From Dactylosporangium siamense (GTDB taxonomy: Bacteria; Actinomycetota; Actinomycetes; Mycobacteriales; Micromonosporaceae), in the NCBI RefSeq assembly GCF_016862795.1, contig NZ_BONQ01000077.1, forward strand, positions 1 to 64,000: a stretch of DNA of 64,000 bases, given 5' to 3'. Below are positions 34,100-43,666 of the stretch, piece by piece (the first letter of the stretch is position 1; every line of letters begins with the position of its first letter). The notes below the pieces were generated by a model. The model did not search any database. It was not told where the DNA came from and saw only the letters and a list, made by a program, of their open reading frames with translations. The translations under genes were made by a program, and so were the position numbers.

Positions 34100-35907
34100 T
34101 GCGCATTTTGGCTTTGGTACTGCTCACCGGCGCTTTGGTAGTTCCGGCGGGTGCCGCTTCTGCTTTTGAAGCTTCGGTCCTTGAAGCTTCGGTCTTTGAA
34201 GCTGAGGACGGCGCTCGGCAGGGGGTTGAGGTGTACAGCGCCGTGCCGGGGTATTCCGGCAGCGGTTATGTCGGCGGGTTCGATGCCGCCGACGACCAGG
34301 TGACGATGACCGTCCAGAGTGCTGGCGGCCTGTTCGACCTGACGTTGCGGTATAGGTCGCCGTACGGGGCGAAGAAGACCAGCCTCCTGCTCAACGGCAC
34401 GCCGATCGGGGACGTGGACCTGCCCGGCACCGACGCCTTCACCGACGTCGCCGCGGGCCGGGTGCTGCTGAACCCTGGCGCCAACACCATCACCGTGCGC
34501 AGCAACTGGGGGTACTACGACATCGACGCAATCCGGCTCACCGACGCACCCGCGCCGCCCCCGCACCATGTATCCGGCGTGCCGGTGAACCCGTCAGCGA
34601 CGCCGGCGGCCCGGGGTCTGCTTGGGTACCTGGCCACCCACTACGGCCGGGACCTGCTCTCCGGCCAGCAAGACATGGCCGGCATCCAATGGCTGGAGCA
34701 GAACGTGGGCCGCGCGCCCGCGATCGCCGGTCTCGACCTCATGGACTACTCGCCGAGCCGGGTTGAGCGGGGCGCGACCAGCCACGCTGTTGATGAGGCC
34801 CTGGCCTGGGACGCTCGGGGCGGAATCACCACCCTCGTCTGGCACTGGAACGCGCCGTCCGGGCTGATCGACCAACCTGGACGCGAATGGTGGCGCGGGT
34901 TCTACACCGATGCCACAACGTTCGACCTCGCCACCGCGCTGGCGAACCCTTCCGGCGACGACTATCGCCTGCTGCTGCGCGACATCGACGCGATCGCCGT
35001 ACAACTCCAACGGCTGCAGCAGGCGGGGGTGCCAGTGCTGTGGCGGCCGCTGCACGAGGCCGAGGGCGGCTGGTTCTGGTGGGGCGCGAAGGGGCCTGGT
35101 CCGGCGAAGGAGCTCTATCGGCTGATGTACGACCGGCTGGTCCACCACCACGGCCTGAACAACCTGATCTGGGTGTGGAACTCGGTGTCCCCGGAGTGGT
35201 ACCCGGGCGACGACGTGGTTGACGTGCTCAGCTACGACTCGTACCCGCAGGCCGGCGACCACGGTTCGGTGAGTGGTACGTACGACCGGCTGAAGTCCCT
35301 TGGTCAGGACCGGAAGCTGGTGGCGCTGGGTGAGGTCGGCGCGATCCCTGATCCGGTGCTGACCCAGGCGTACCGGGCGGACTGGAGCTGGTTCGTCACG
35401 TGGGGCGGCGAGTTCCTGACGGGTGGCCAGCACAACTCACTGGACTTCCTGCGCCGTGTCTACGCGGACCCGGCCGTCATCACGCTCGACGAGCTCGGCG
35501 ACTTCAAGCACCAACCCGGCCCGATCTCCGCCCCGGGCAGCAAGTGCGTAGACGTCGCCGGCGCGAACCCTGCCTCCGGTACCCCCATCATCCTGTGGCA
35601 CTGCATCGGCGGCGCGGCCCAAACCTGGACCGTCCACAATGACCGGACGCTACGGGCGATGGGCAAGTGCCTAGACTTGATCGCGACGGCGGCCACCGAC
35701 TGGGGCGTCCGCAACGGCACCGAGGTGCAACTGTGGGACTGCTGGGGCGGCCCGATGCAGCAATGGGTCCAGCAACCCAACGGCAGCCTGCGCAACCCCA
35801 ACTCCGGCCGTTGCCTGGACGCCCCCAACGGCAACACAACGCCGGGCACCCGCCTGCGAATCTGGGACTGCAACGGTTCACCAGCCCAAAGTTTCCACAC
35901 GCCGTAA
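34099..35907 (+). CDS. Secreted GH26 beta-mannanase with CBM and ricin-B domains
   Basis: A 602-residue exported endo-beta-1,4-mannanase. The start is the TGATG overlap with the esterase, giving MRILALVLLTGALVVPAG as signal peptide. Residues about 30-155 are a CBM35/CBM6-like beta-sandwich (FEAEDGARQGVEVYS..., DAIRLTDAP). Residues about 170-470 are a GH26 TIM barrel: acid/base E320 in WRPLHEAEGGWFWW, nucleophile E412 in VALGEVGAIP, plus LIWVWNSVSPEWYPG. The last 125 residues are a ricin-type (CBM13) lectin with repeated CLD...W motifs. With the GH43 and esterase it would attack decorated mannan or hemicellulose outside the cell. Confidence 0.93.
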   Translation: MRILALVLLTGALVVPAGAASAFEASVLEASVFEAEDGARQGVEVYSAVPGYSGSGYVGGFDAADDQVTMTVQSAGGLFDLTLRYRSPYGAKKTSLLLNGTPIGDVDLPGTDAFTDVAAGRVLLNPGANTITVRSNWGYYDIDAIRLTDAPAPPPHHVSGVPVNPSATPAARGLLGYLATHYGRDLLSGQQDMAGIQWLEQNVGRAPAIAGLDLMDYSPSRVERGATSHAVDEALAWDARGGITTLVWHWNAPSGLIDQPGREWWRGFYTDATTFDLATALANPSGDDYRLLLRDIDAIAVQLQRLQQAGVPVLWRPLHEAEGGWFWWGAKGPGPAKELYRLMYDRLVHHHGLNNLIWVWNSVSPEWYPGDDVVDVLSYDSYPQAGDHGSVSGTYDRLKSLGQDRKLVALGEVGAIPDPVLTQAYRADWSWFVTWGGEFLTGGQHNSLDFLRRVYADPAVITLDELGDFKHQPGPISAPGSKCVDVAGANPASGTPIILWHCIGGAAQTWTVHNDRTLRAMGKCLDLIATAATDWGVRNGTEVQLWDCWGGPMQQWVQQPNGSLRNPNSGRCLDAPNGNTTPGTRLRIWDCNGSPAQSFHTP

Positions 35908-36516
35908 CGACTATTAGCGTTTCATCGAATTCGACCTGGCTCGCTACCGCGACCGTCCGACTTCGGTCGCGGTAGATTGGGTCGACAATCCCGAGAAGCT
36001 CAGTTCTACCTGAGGGTTCACATCGGTTTTGGGCGATTCGTCGACGGTGCGCGTCATGGGGGTCAACGGCAACAGCGCCTACGCCACAGGCAGTAGTCCT
36101 ATCGGGAATGTTGGCCGCGACCGCTCACCGATTAGGCGACCGCTTCATTCGTGTTATCAAATCGATAGCAAAACTGTCCGGTTGTGCGAGGTCGATGAGG
36201 CGGGCGTGGCGGCTGGACATGCCTGTGGTGACCTACTCAGGAGTCGTAGATGCCTGCAGTCAATGCGTTGTAATCGGAAGTTTTCGGGCCTAAGTCTGCC
36301 ATTGGCTCTCTAGGTCAAAGCCTCAGCGTCCAGCCGGGCATTGCTTGCCGTCCTGCGGCGCCCGCACTCGTACATCCCAATGTCGAGTGATCTCAATACC
36401 GCTGTGATGCTCGAGGCGGCCGCAGAAAGGCCCATGAGCGGGGAGCCGGACCATCTTGTAGGCTGAGGGTGCGAATCGCCCACCGACTTCTGTCGGTTCG
36501 CACAGGGAGCCCTCAG
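35908..36516. other. Intergenic region of lower G+C
   Basis: 609 bases between the mannanase and the HNH nuclease gene. Visibly richer in A/T than its surroundings and without a credible reading frame; short frames here lack ribosome sites and actinomycete codon bias. It marks the left edge of the restriction/defence block. An AGGGAG ribosome site at 36503-36508 serves the next gene. Confidence 0.5.
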
Positions 36517-37509
36517 GTGAGAACTGCTCAAACGTACGTCGATCTTGGGTTGGCAGAGGCCCATGAGCAGTGGCTCGCGATCGAAGCTCGCACCCTCGTC
36601 GCAGGTCGCCGGCAAGCCGTTTTCGAGCCGGTGGAGACTTTACTCTGTCTTGCCGCCAGCCTGGTCGTCGACCACAGACGTTACGGTGGTTCGTCGAACC
36701 ATCGAGCCGAAGAGCCAGTGCCAACTCTCGCGCAGCTCTTCCGTCGGCCGAATAGCAGCATTCTCGCCAAGATGGCGAACCTCTACGGAACGCGATCGAA
36801 CGGTGGACGGGGCGAAGTCGAGGCCGCAACGATCCTCCTGGCAAGTCCCGATCAGCTCGCGAAAATCTACCGCACCATATTCGCCGCTGCTCGCGAAACG
36901 GGAATCGGCGAGCGTCGCCTCCCTGACTTCCTCGACGCGGAGGACGAGTCTGACAACTTCATGCTCCTTGGGCAGGACGAACTGGACCAGGCCATTATAG
37001 AGACCGAAGTTGCTGTCGAATCGACAATCGAAGGCCATTCCTCGCTGGATAGTCGTTTAACTGAGCGGGTCCTCGCTGCCGTGATACGTGTTGGTCAACA
37101 TCGGTTCGCAGCTGCGGTACTGCGCAATCAGGGGCACAGATGCGCGTTCTGTGGACTGGCTGTTAAGTCCGGGGAGAAACGTGCGCGTCGCATGCTCCTT
37201 GCAAGTCATATCAAGCCATGGAAAGATAGCGCACCTGCGGAGCGCCTAGACGTAAGCAACGGGCTGGCTGCCTGCCCGACGCATGACGTGGGGTTCGATA
37301 CGGGACTTCTCACCGTGGACCTGGACTTGCGGATTCATGTGGCTCCCGAGCTTCGCGACCTTGCCAAATTCGATCCGGCTACGCGGGCAGTCTTTGGCTC
37401 GCCGCCTCTGTTCGATCGGCTCCAACTTCCGGACAGTGCCACACGACCCGGTCGGACGTATCTTGCGTGGCACCATGATTACATATACCAGGCGGAACTA
37501 GGCAGCTAG
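36517..37509 (+). CDS. HNH endonuclease
   Basis: A 330-residue nuclease. The GTG at 36517 is chosen over a GTG at 36469 because AGGGAG lies eight bases before it. The N-terminal 190 residues are helical and may bind DNA or a partner. The C-terminal HNH domain contains RCAFCGLAV, LLASHIKPWKD (first His region) and LDVSNGLAACPTHDVGFDTGLLTVD (Asn and final His), the HNH_2-type layout seen in restriction enzymes such as those linked to modification systems. Codon use is less G/C-biased than that of flanking genes, a sign of transfer. It converges on the vsr-methylase-endonuclease operon and may be an independent restriction factor. Confidence 0.85.
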   Translation: MRTAQTYVDLGLAEAHEQWLAIEARTLVAGRRQAVFEPVETLLCLAASLVVDHRRYGGSSNHRAEEPVPTLAQLFRRPNSSILAKMANLYGTRSNGGRGEVEAATILLASPDQLAKIYRTIFAAARETGIGERRLPDFLDAEDESDNFMLLGQDELDQAIIETEVAVESTIEGHSSLDSRLTERVLAAVIRVGQHRFAAAVLRNQGHRCAFCGLAVKSGEKRARRMLLASHIKPWKDSAPAERLDVSNGLAACPTHDVGFDTGLLTVDLDLRIHVAPELRDLAKFDPATRAVFGSPPLFDRLQLPDSATRPGRTYLAWHHDYIYQAELGS

Positions 37510-37808
37510 AACGTGGTTGCGATGTAAAGTTGATCGCTGGATGTGCCAGCAATCGATAGCGAGCGCCTGCGAGCAGCTCATGTCAATGGCGCCCACCGTG
37601 ACTGTAATGTGCATGCTTTGTCGTGTGGCCAGCACAGGCCATCCATTCCGAACGTTCTGCAGGAGTAATGTGTCGTTGGATCGGCTGCGCGTGAATAATT
37701 CGGCCGCCGCTGACACGTCGCCGACCAATTCGGCATCCTGCACTCAAGGTCCTGCCGAGCGGTCATCCCTTACAGTATCGAGACAATCCTTGTACGGCCG
37801 AACTTGGA
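37510..37808. other. Intergenic region, no gene seen
   Basis: 299 bases between convergent HNH and vsr genes, A/T-richer than average. No strong hairpin, RNA gene or reading frame with a ribosome site was found. Confidence 0.4.
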
Positions 37809-38285
37809 CTACGACGGCATGCCTTCACCTGTTGCCGGTATCTCGGTATCCGAAATGATGGCTGTGGGTTCGATCGTCCGCCCCTGCAGTACTGCGGCTG
37901 CGGCCGTCTGCGGGTCGGCGCGAATGACGCACTCCCATATCCGTACAACCGTCCAACCGGCAGCATGGGCTAACTCGGTACTGCGAGTGTCACGCTCTTG
38001 GTTCCGCTGGAACTTTGCTTCCCAGAGCGCGGCGTTCGGTCCAGTGAAAGGGGTTTTGCGGCGGTGAACTGGGCAGGAGTGCCAGTAGTCACCGTCGACA
38101 AAGACGGCAATCCGTCGGCTAGGTAGCACGATGTCGGGCGTACAGCCGAATGCGATCTGACGATGGAGACGGAAGCGTGCGCCGGCCGCGTGGAGCGCGC
38201 GCCGCAGCATCAATTCGGGTTCGGTGTTGACCTTTCGTCGACCTCGGAGATGCCGACCCTGGTCAGTGCTCTGCCACTGTCGCAT
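37809..38285 (-). CDS. vsr: Very short patch repair endonuclease Vsr
   Basis: A 158-residue mismatch endonuclease that nicks 5' of the T in T:G pairs formed by deamination of 5-methylcytosine. Family features: NTEPELMLRRALHAAGARFRLH, the catalytic aspartate in TPDIVLPSRRIAVFVDGDYWHSCP with the WH zinc/active-site histidine, then LWEAKFQRNQERD and AGWTVVRIWE. The start overlaps the methylase stop by 23 bases, so the two are co-expressed. Its presence is strong evidence that the adjacent methylase makes 5-methylcytosine at a defined site. Confidence 0.93.
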   Translation of the reverse strand: MRQWQSTDQGRHLRGRRKVNTEPELMLRRALHAAGARFRLHRQIAFGCTPDIVLPSRRIAVFVDGDYWHSCPVHRRKTPFTGPNAALWEAKFQRNQERDTRSTELAHAAGWTVVRIWECVIRADPQTAAAAVLQGRTIEPTAIISDTEIPATGEGMPS

Positions 38286-39372
38286 CGCTCAGTGACGTGC
38301 TCGTCTTACCGTGCAGGGCGCCAATGACCTTGGCGGCGAGCAGCGGCGGAACCGAGTTGCCAACCTGCGCCTGCACCGATGACCGGCTGCCGACGAAGGT
38401 GAAGTCGTCCCGGAAGGTAAAAAGCCGTTTGAGTTCGTTCACGCGCAAACGGCGGTTCTCCCAGTGGAACGGTCCAATGTACGGACCTGGCTGGGCTTGG
38501 ATAGTCGGTGCGGGACGGGTGGGGGAAAGCTTGAGCAGGAACGACCAGTACTTGCTGCGCCACCGGAACTGAGGGTCAGGATGCCCTCGTTCCGCTGTGT
38601 AGTGCAGGTAGTTCTCGCCGGGTGGGACATCAGGCAGCAGGTGACCATACTTGCCCGCCACCACCTCGCCGGGCTCCGGCTCGGCAACCAGGCCTTCGAG
38701 TACTTCGCCGGCGGTGACGTGTGGTCTGTCGATGGGACCGGTGGTCCGCCGCTCCCACGTGCCTCCGTGTGAAGGGTCGGGATGGGCTGGCAGGATCTTG
38801 GTCCCCTTCGGTACGCCGAGGATGAACAGCCTCGGTCGGGCCTGTGGCACGCCGTAGTCGGCGGCGTTCAGGACCTTGGGGATCGGGATGTACCCGGCAT
38901 CGTCGATCTCGCGAAGGAGCCGTTCGTAGGCGGGACGACTGGCGGTGTTGTTGTACGTGAGCGCGTAGACGTTCTCCAGCACGAACTTGTGCGGCCGGGC
39001 CTCCCGAAGTACTCGGGTGTACTCCTGTAGCAGCGACGCGGTTGGGTCCAGGCCCTTGCGTTTCCATTCGAGCCAGAAGCCCGACTTGGAGAACGGAGTG
39101 CAGGGTGGTCCACCGATCAGCAGATCCGGTCGCTCACCTGCGCGGAAGCCACCCGAGGCGAGGATTTCCTCAGTGGTGACCTCGACGATGCTTCGCGTGA
39201 TCACCGACGAGTGCAGGTGGGTGAAGTTCTTCTCCATGGTGGCGGCGGCGTCGCGGTCCCACTCCACCGCCGCGCGGACCTCGTAGCCAGCGTCTTCGGC
39301 GCCGTGGTCGAGGCCTCCAGCACCCGAGAACAGCGAAATCGCCACGCCATGCTCAGCCATGTCGCCGATCAT
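38263..39372 (-). CDS. DNA (cytosine-5) methyltransferase
   Basis: A 369-residue C5-cytosine methylase of a type II restriction system (an ATG at 39360 would give 365 residues; neither has a strong ribosome site). All main motifs are present: I, LFSGAGGLDHG (AdoMet); IV, GGPPCTPFSKSGFW with the catalytic cysteine; VI, FVLENVYAL; VIII, QARPRLFILG; X, AQVGNSVPPLLAAKVIG. The target-recognition region lies between VIII and X (about residues 200-300). It transfers a methyl group to C5 of cytosine to protect host DNA from the endonuclease encoded 37 bases upstream, and overlaps vsr downstream. Confidence 0.93.
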   Translation of the reverse strand: MIGDMAEHGVAISLFSGAGGLDHGAEDAGYEVRAAVEWDRDAAATMEKNFTHLHSSVITRSIVEVTTEEILASGGFRAGERPDLLIGGPPCTPFSKSGFWLEWKRKGLDPTASLLQEYTRVLREARPHKFVLENVYALTYNNTASRPAYERLLREIDDAGYIPIPKVLNAADYGVPQARPRLFILGVPKGTKILPAHPDPSHGGTWERRTTGPIDRPHVTAGEVLEGLVAEPEPGEVVAGKYGHLLPDVPPGENYLHYTAERGHPDPQFRWRSKYWSFLLKLSPTRPAPTIQAQPGPYIGPFHWENRRLRVNELKRLFTFRDDFTFVGSRSSVQAQVGNSVPPLLAAKVIGALHGKTSTSLSDATVAEH

Positions 39373-39409
39373 GCCAGACGGCGCAGGAAGGGCAAGTCAC
39401 CCACTCCGC

Positions 39410-40216
39410 TCAGCTGCTCTGCTCACCCGCAGCGAGGGAGCGGTACTGCTCCAGCTCAACCTGTGCCTTCTCCAGAGCCTTCTGGTACTGCTTCTGGACC
39501 TGCTCGGAGATCTTGAAGTGGAAGTTGCGCCAGTAGCGGTAGAACGCCTCTGGGGTCTCAAACTCACCTCGCCCCTCCCTGAGCGCGTCGAGCCCTGTCA
39601 CCGCGCCGATGTACTCGCGTGTCTTCGACGAGCGCATACGGCTGGCGATCCGCCAGGGTTCCTGAACGATGATCTCGAGGTCGTCTACTCGGTGATGGGC
39701 GTCATCGCGGAGGGTGTAGATGACAATGACGTCCAGGTGTGAGCGGTAGGCGTTGAACGGCCGCGGGACGCCTGGCCACGGCAGGTCGGGGTGCCGGAAG
39801 TAGGTGTTGCCGGTGTAGAGGGTGATTCGGCTCTGGGTCGACTTGCCATTGGCCGCCCGGCGGGCGCACTTGACGTCGATGGCGTGGTGCGCGTCTTGGA
39901 ACGGGGAACCGCTGATCTCCAGATCTGGGTAGCCGCGTTCGGTGCCTCGTCGCACGGTACCGCCATTGGTCTGGTGAATTTTGGTGACCAGGTAGTCGAC
40001 GATCGACACCTCGAGGACGTTTGCCAATGCGGCTGGCTCCTTCGGCAGCGCGAGGAGGTGCCCGCGTTCGGTGAGCTGGCGTTCGAGGTCGTGCGACCCG
40101 GTAGCGACCAACGGCCAGGTCGCGGCTTCGCTGTCGCGTCGGAAGACGCCGCCGAGGTCGAAGGTGTAGTTCGCGCACTGCTCGCGAAGCCAGTCGATCA
40201 ACGCTAAGTCCGTCAC
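39410..40216 (-). CDS. EcoRV-family type II restriction endonuclease
   Basis: A 268-residue nuclease from a GTG at 40216 (AAGG ten bases upstream). It aligns by eye along its length with EcoRV (about 245 residues). The active-site set is E69, then YPDLEI (D98), then IDVK (D114, K116), equivalent to EcoRV E45, D74, D90 and K92. Other EcoRV landmarks are the glycine-rich turn LYTGNTYFR, PFNAYRSHLDVIVIYT, the VQEPWRIAS strand, and the C-terminal GRGEFETPEAFYRYWRNF. The recognition loop between PWRIAS and IGAV reads RMRSSKTREY, unlike EcoRV's GSGNTTN, so a target other than GATATC is likely. First gene of a three-gene operon with methylase and vsr. Confidence 0.87.
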   Translation of the reverse strand: MTDLALIDWLREQCANYTFDLGGVFRRDSEAATWPLVATGSHDLERQLTERGHLLALPKEPAALANVLEVSIVDYLVTKIHQTNGGTVRRGTERGYPDLEISGSPFQDAHHAIDVKCARRAANGKSTQSRITLYTGNTYFRHPDLPWPGVPRPFNAYRSHLDVIVIYTLRDDAHHRVDDLEIIVQEPWRIASRMRSSKTREYIGAVTGLDALREGRGEFETPEAFYRYWRNFHFKISEQVQKQYQKALEKAQVELEQYRSLAAGEQSS

Positions 40217-40600
40217 AAGGTAGGTACCTTGCCAGATGCGCTGTGGTAAGTCATCCGTGATGGCGCGAGGACCGGTGGGTCTGCCGGCGTGGAGAACGCA
40301 TGTGACAGCTGCATCTACCGAACCACAGGCGATTCTGCTACCCGCACGATGCATGGTCTTCTGTGAGAACGGTCGACCTGGACTGTCCGGATGGTCCACC
40401 AAACGAGGGATGAACCGTCGAGTCGGGAATTCTCGTGCCGCCGGTACGTTGTCCGAGAAGGTCTAAGACGAGCGCGGGCAAGTGGCCTATCACACTGAAA
40501 ACGCTCGGCATGTGCGTGGATGCTGGAGCCACTCAGCGGTGGACGCGGCCACAGTGTTTGTCCGGCACCCGAACCTTCGCGGCGGAGGAAGTGGCGGCGT
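40217..40600. other. Divergent promoter region of two defence loci
   Basis: 384 bases between the EcoRV-like operon (minus) and the large helicase operon (plus). No credible gene. A GGAGG at 40583-40587 precedes the plus-strand ATG by 13 bases, rather far. Promoters for both operons should be here. Confidence 0.5.
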
Positions 40601-43600
40601 ATGGACGTGCAGAGTTGGGAACGGGTGCTGCTCCAGGATGTTCTGGATCGTGGTCGCCCGGGCGAGCGTCTCTATCTGTATGTCGATCGGGAACTCCTGG
40701 GGCGCCTTTCCGGAATGGATCCGGCGGACGCCGTCGCGGACTTTTGTAATGCGGTGCGATCGTCCGAGCCAGGCAGGCCATTCGTCAAGGCTGCACTGGC
40801 CGCCTCCCGTTGGCGGGATCGGCATTTCTCAGGTCCGCCTGGCTTCGTGGCGGCACTCGCTCTGACGGTGCTCGCCGTTACGGAGGTACCACTCGGTGGC
40901 AGCAACGGCATCTACCGGCGCCAGAACGAACTTCTCGGACGCCCACCGACGCCCACCGAGCCTCCGGGATATCGCGATCACGTTCCGGGGATGTGGGCTG
41001 TCTGGAACGAGTGGCTCGACGGCCCTGGAGCTGCATATGGGCGGTCCAGTGCCCGAAACCACGGCCGTTGGACTCTCCAGGGATGGTCCCGCAGCCAAGG
41101 ACTCATCCGGCATATCGATCGGATTCGTATCGAGCAGTTCCTGTCTGACACGGCCACCGCACGCTCTCGAAGTCCGTTGGCCGCGGAGTTCGTCGAGTGG
41201 CTGCGATACCGCGGCTCGGCCGGAGCTGACCTGTTGGCACGGTTCGCGGACGACGCTGCGATGCAGGTGGTCCAGGACGTCCTGGATGACGAGTCTGAAC
41301 GCCTCCGACGCGACGGCCGACGGCCGACGGTGCACCGTGGTAGCCGAGCGATGCTGCACTACGACGACTGGCTCGGCGAGTTCGGCGGCGCCGTCGCCGT
41401 AGACCCCACATGGTACGGCCTCACGCTCGACCTGGGCGACGACGAACCCTACGTGGCGGGGCCGTTCGACACGGTGCTGGTTCTGCGAGCGGGAGTGCCG
41501 GATGGTGATGTTCTGGGTTCCGGCGTGGAACTCGAGCTGGCTGACCGCGTCACAGTGACCTTCGGCGGGGAGGACGCCTACGTGATGGCGGACGACCCCG
41601 CTGTCTCCGGCCGGGTCCAGTGCAGGACCGTGACTCATCCGTCCCTTTACCACGTCCTGGTGCGCGATGCCCATCTCCACGGGCTCGCGCGTACATTGCG
41701 CGCCGACGGCATCGACCGGACGGCTAAGCCCAGCGTTGTCCCTGGCTGGTCCTGGTTGGAAAATGTCCCGCTTGAACCTGGCGCGCAGATCTTGTCGGCT
41801 GTCGGCCTGACCGCAGCTGTACCCGGCCCGCCGAGTCGGTCACGGCTGGATGGAGGCCTCCAGGTCGCCCACAGCACGTACCTGACCGGCGGTGAGCCCG
41901 ACTTCGTAATTGATAGCGACGCCGCCTTGCCCGGACTGACCTTGGACGGCGCCAGGCTTCCTGTCACGCCAGGACAACGACGGGTCAGCCTGGCCGATCA
42001 GCGTCCGGCACCTGGCACTCATCGGGTCGCATCCGACCTGGGCGATCGGACCTTCGTCACCATGGTCCACCAGCAGGACCGGGCCCGTGCCGGTGACATC
42101 TGGCGATCCGTTACCTTGACCTCAACGGGCTTACATTTCTCAGAACCGACCCGCATGGCACAGCCAGACGTCGGGCTTGCAGGGGCAGTGCTGCGAGGGG
42201 CCAGCCTTCCGCCGTCGATCACTGTCCGCCGCCCTCCAGGTACGGAGTGCCTCGTCGTCACCGACGAGGGCGACGTATCGGAGGTATGGCCGTCAGCTCC
42301 GCCGTGGCTACGGGCCATTGGGGTGGAGCCGCACTTCGTCAACGTGATGCAGGCCGTCAGAACCTTGCCAGCGCCCCCAGCGTTCTTCGTCGTACGCTCC
42401 GGAAGGCGGCATGTCGCACACGTCGTGGAGATCCCGCTCAGCACGCCGCAGTTGCCTGGACGTGTGCCGTCCCAACCCCGTCCCAACCTCGTCGGTGAAC
42501 TCTTCACCGGCCCAGGACCGCAATCCTCTACCGCCGATGCCCGCTTCCGGAGCGCCCTGTCCAAGGCAATCCTCCGCAAAGTCGCTACCCGCGGCGACTA
42601 TCCACCGTCCTGCCGTCCCACCGCCATGCGGGACGACGTCCAACAAGGACCACGCGTCGATAACCCATATGACGACGTCCTGACCTGGTTGTCGGAGCGG
42701 GAACGCGGCAGGGCATCGCAGTCACTCTACGCAGAGACCTGGGCATGGGCATGTGCCCGCTACGGCCATGCTGACATGGGCGGTGCGTGGAGAAAGTCTC
42801 TCGGCACCCTGATGTCGCTCGGGTTCATCGAACGGGACTATGCACGTCAGGAGGTCGCCATCGCACCTGCCGCGCTGAGCGCCATACCATCATCCGTCGG
42901 AGTCTTCGTCCTCACCGGTGCGCGCCCGAGAAGGCTGCTGGAGCGGATGGACGACCCCAACGATCCAGACGCTTCTGTCGCCGCCGCAGTCGATACCTGG
43001 GTCTTACATCTCCGCACGGCGGTTGACGCCACAGGACATGCCGCCGGGCCGACAACCGTATATGTCGAATGCGAGACCGCCGACAACGGCGTCGTGCAGG
43101 CCGGGCTGTCCGCTCTAGGGGTGACCCTGCAGGGCGACGTCGGTACGCACCTGTTGGAAGGTCTGCCGTCGCTGCGGCAGCTGCTCGTCACCGGGACGCA
43201 GCTCACGCTATCACCTGGACGGGAGCCGCGACTGCGCGCGATGAACGCTGGCGGCGTATGGGTATGGGCACCGCGAAACGACGACCGGGCCCGCGGCCTC
43301 TACTGCTACCCGATCAGGGGGCGCCGCAGTTTCGCCTGGCGAACCGAGCCTGACGGGGCTTTGGTCGCAGTCGACGCCGACGCCGGCGAATGGCTCGCCC
43401 GGCTCAACCGCGGACAGTCAACACTGCTGGCGTATGACCCACTCGGCAAGAAACTGGTCGTGCGGGGCGGTCTGCAGCCGCCGGCACTCCTCCACCGGGC
43501 GTTGTGCCTGCGAACTGGACTGCCGGCCTACATGATGACCTCGGGTGGTCTCGGCGCATACCGTTGGGTTTACGAGAATGTTGACAACGTGGCAGCCGAA

Positions 43601-43666
43601 AGAACCGCGGACCTGCTCGGACAGACCCTCCAGTACACCCACCGCACGATGAGGACGGCGTCATGA
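40601..43666 (+). CDS. Large uncharacterised defence protein upstream of the MZB helicase (DruH-like position)
   Basis: A 1021-residue protein with no signal peptide or membrane segment. The start at 40601 is the first ATG that follows a purine-rich site; an earlier in-frame start at 40520 is not supported. It has no recognisable catalytic motif. The N-terminal third is helical (QDVLDRGRPGERLYLYVDREL, HVPGMWAVWNEWL, IEQFLSDTA). The middle contains many beta strands with Ig-like character (VTVTFGGEDAYVMAD, GAQILSAVGLTAAV). The C-terminal third includes an HTH-like AETWAWACARYGHADMGGAWRKSL block. It overlaps the helicase by ATGA. In Druantia type III a protein of similar size, DruH, precedes the helicase DruE; equivalence is inferred from size and order. 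Confidence 0.75.
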   Translation: MDVQSWERVLLQDVLDRGRPGERLYLYVDRELLGRLSGMDPADAVADFCNAVRSSEPGRPFVKAALAASRWRDRHFSGPPGFVAALALTVLAVTEVPLGGSNGIYRRQNELLGRPPTPTEPPGYRDHVPGMWAVWNEWLDGPGAAYGRSSARNHGRWTLQGWSRSQGLIRHIDRIRIEQFLSDTATARSRSPLAAEFVEWLRYRGSAGADLLARFADDAAMQVVQDVLDDESERLRRDGRRPTVHRGSRAMLHYDDWLGEFGGAVAVDPTWYGLTLDLGDDEPYVAGPFDTVLVLRAGVPDGDVLGSGVELELADRVTVTFGGEDAYVMADDPAVSGRVQCRTVTHPSLYHVLVRDAHLHGLARTLRADGIDRTAKPSVVPGWSWLENVPLEPGAQILSAVGLTAAVPGPPSRSRLDGGLQVAHSTYLTGGEPDFVIDSDAALPGLTLDGARLPVTPGQRRVSLADQRPAPGTHRVASDLGDRTFVTMVHQQDRARAGDIWRSVTLTSTGLHFSEPTRMAQPDVGLAGAVLRGASLPPSITVRRPPGTECLVVTDEGDVSEVWPSAPPWLRAIGVEPHFVNVMQAVRTLPAPPAFFVVRSGRRHVAHVVEIPLSTPQLPGRVPSQPRPNLVGELFTGPGPQSSTADARFRSALSKAILRKVATRGDYPPSCRPTAMRDDVQQGPRVDNPYDDVLTWLSERERGRASQSLYAETWAWACARYGHADMGGAWRKSLGTLMSLGFIERDYARQEVAIAPAALSAIPSSVGVFVLTGARPRRLLERMDDPNDPDASVAAAVDTWVLHLRTAVDATGHAAGPTTVYVECETADNGVVQAGLSALGVTLQGDVGTHLLEGLPSLRQLLVTGTQLTLSPGREPRLRAMNAGGVWVWAPRNDDRARGLYCYPIRGRRSFAWRTEPDGALVAVDADAGEWLARLNRGQSTLLAYDPLGKKLVVRGGLQPPALLHRALCLRTGLPAYMMTSGGLGAYRWVYENVDNVAAERTADLLGQTLQYTHRTMRTAS

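Noticed and set aside
36029-36313. 94-codon plus-strand frame in the intergenic region
   Set aside because: No ribosome site, no actinomycete codon bias, no recognisable protein features.
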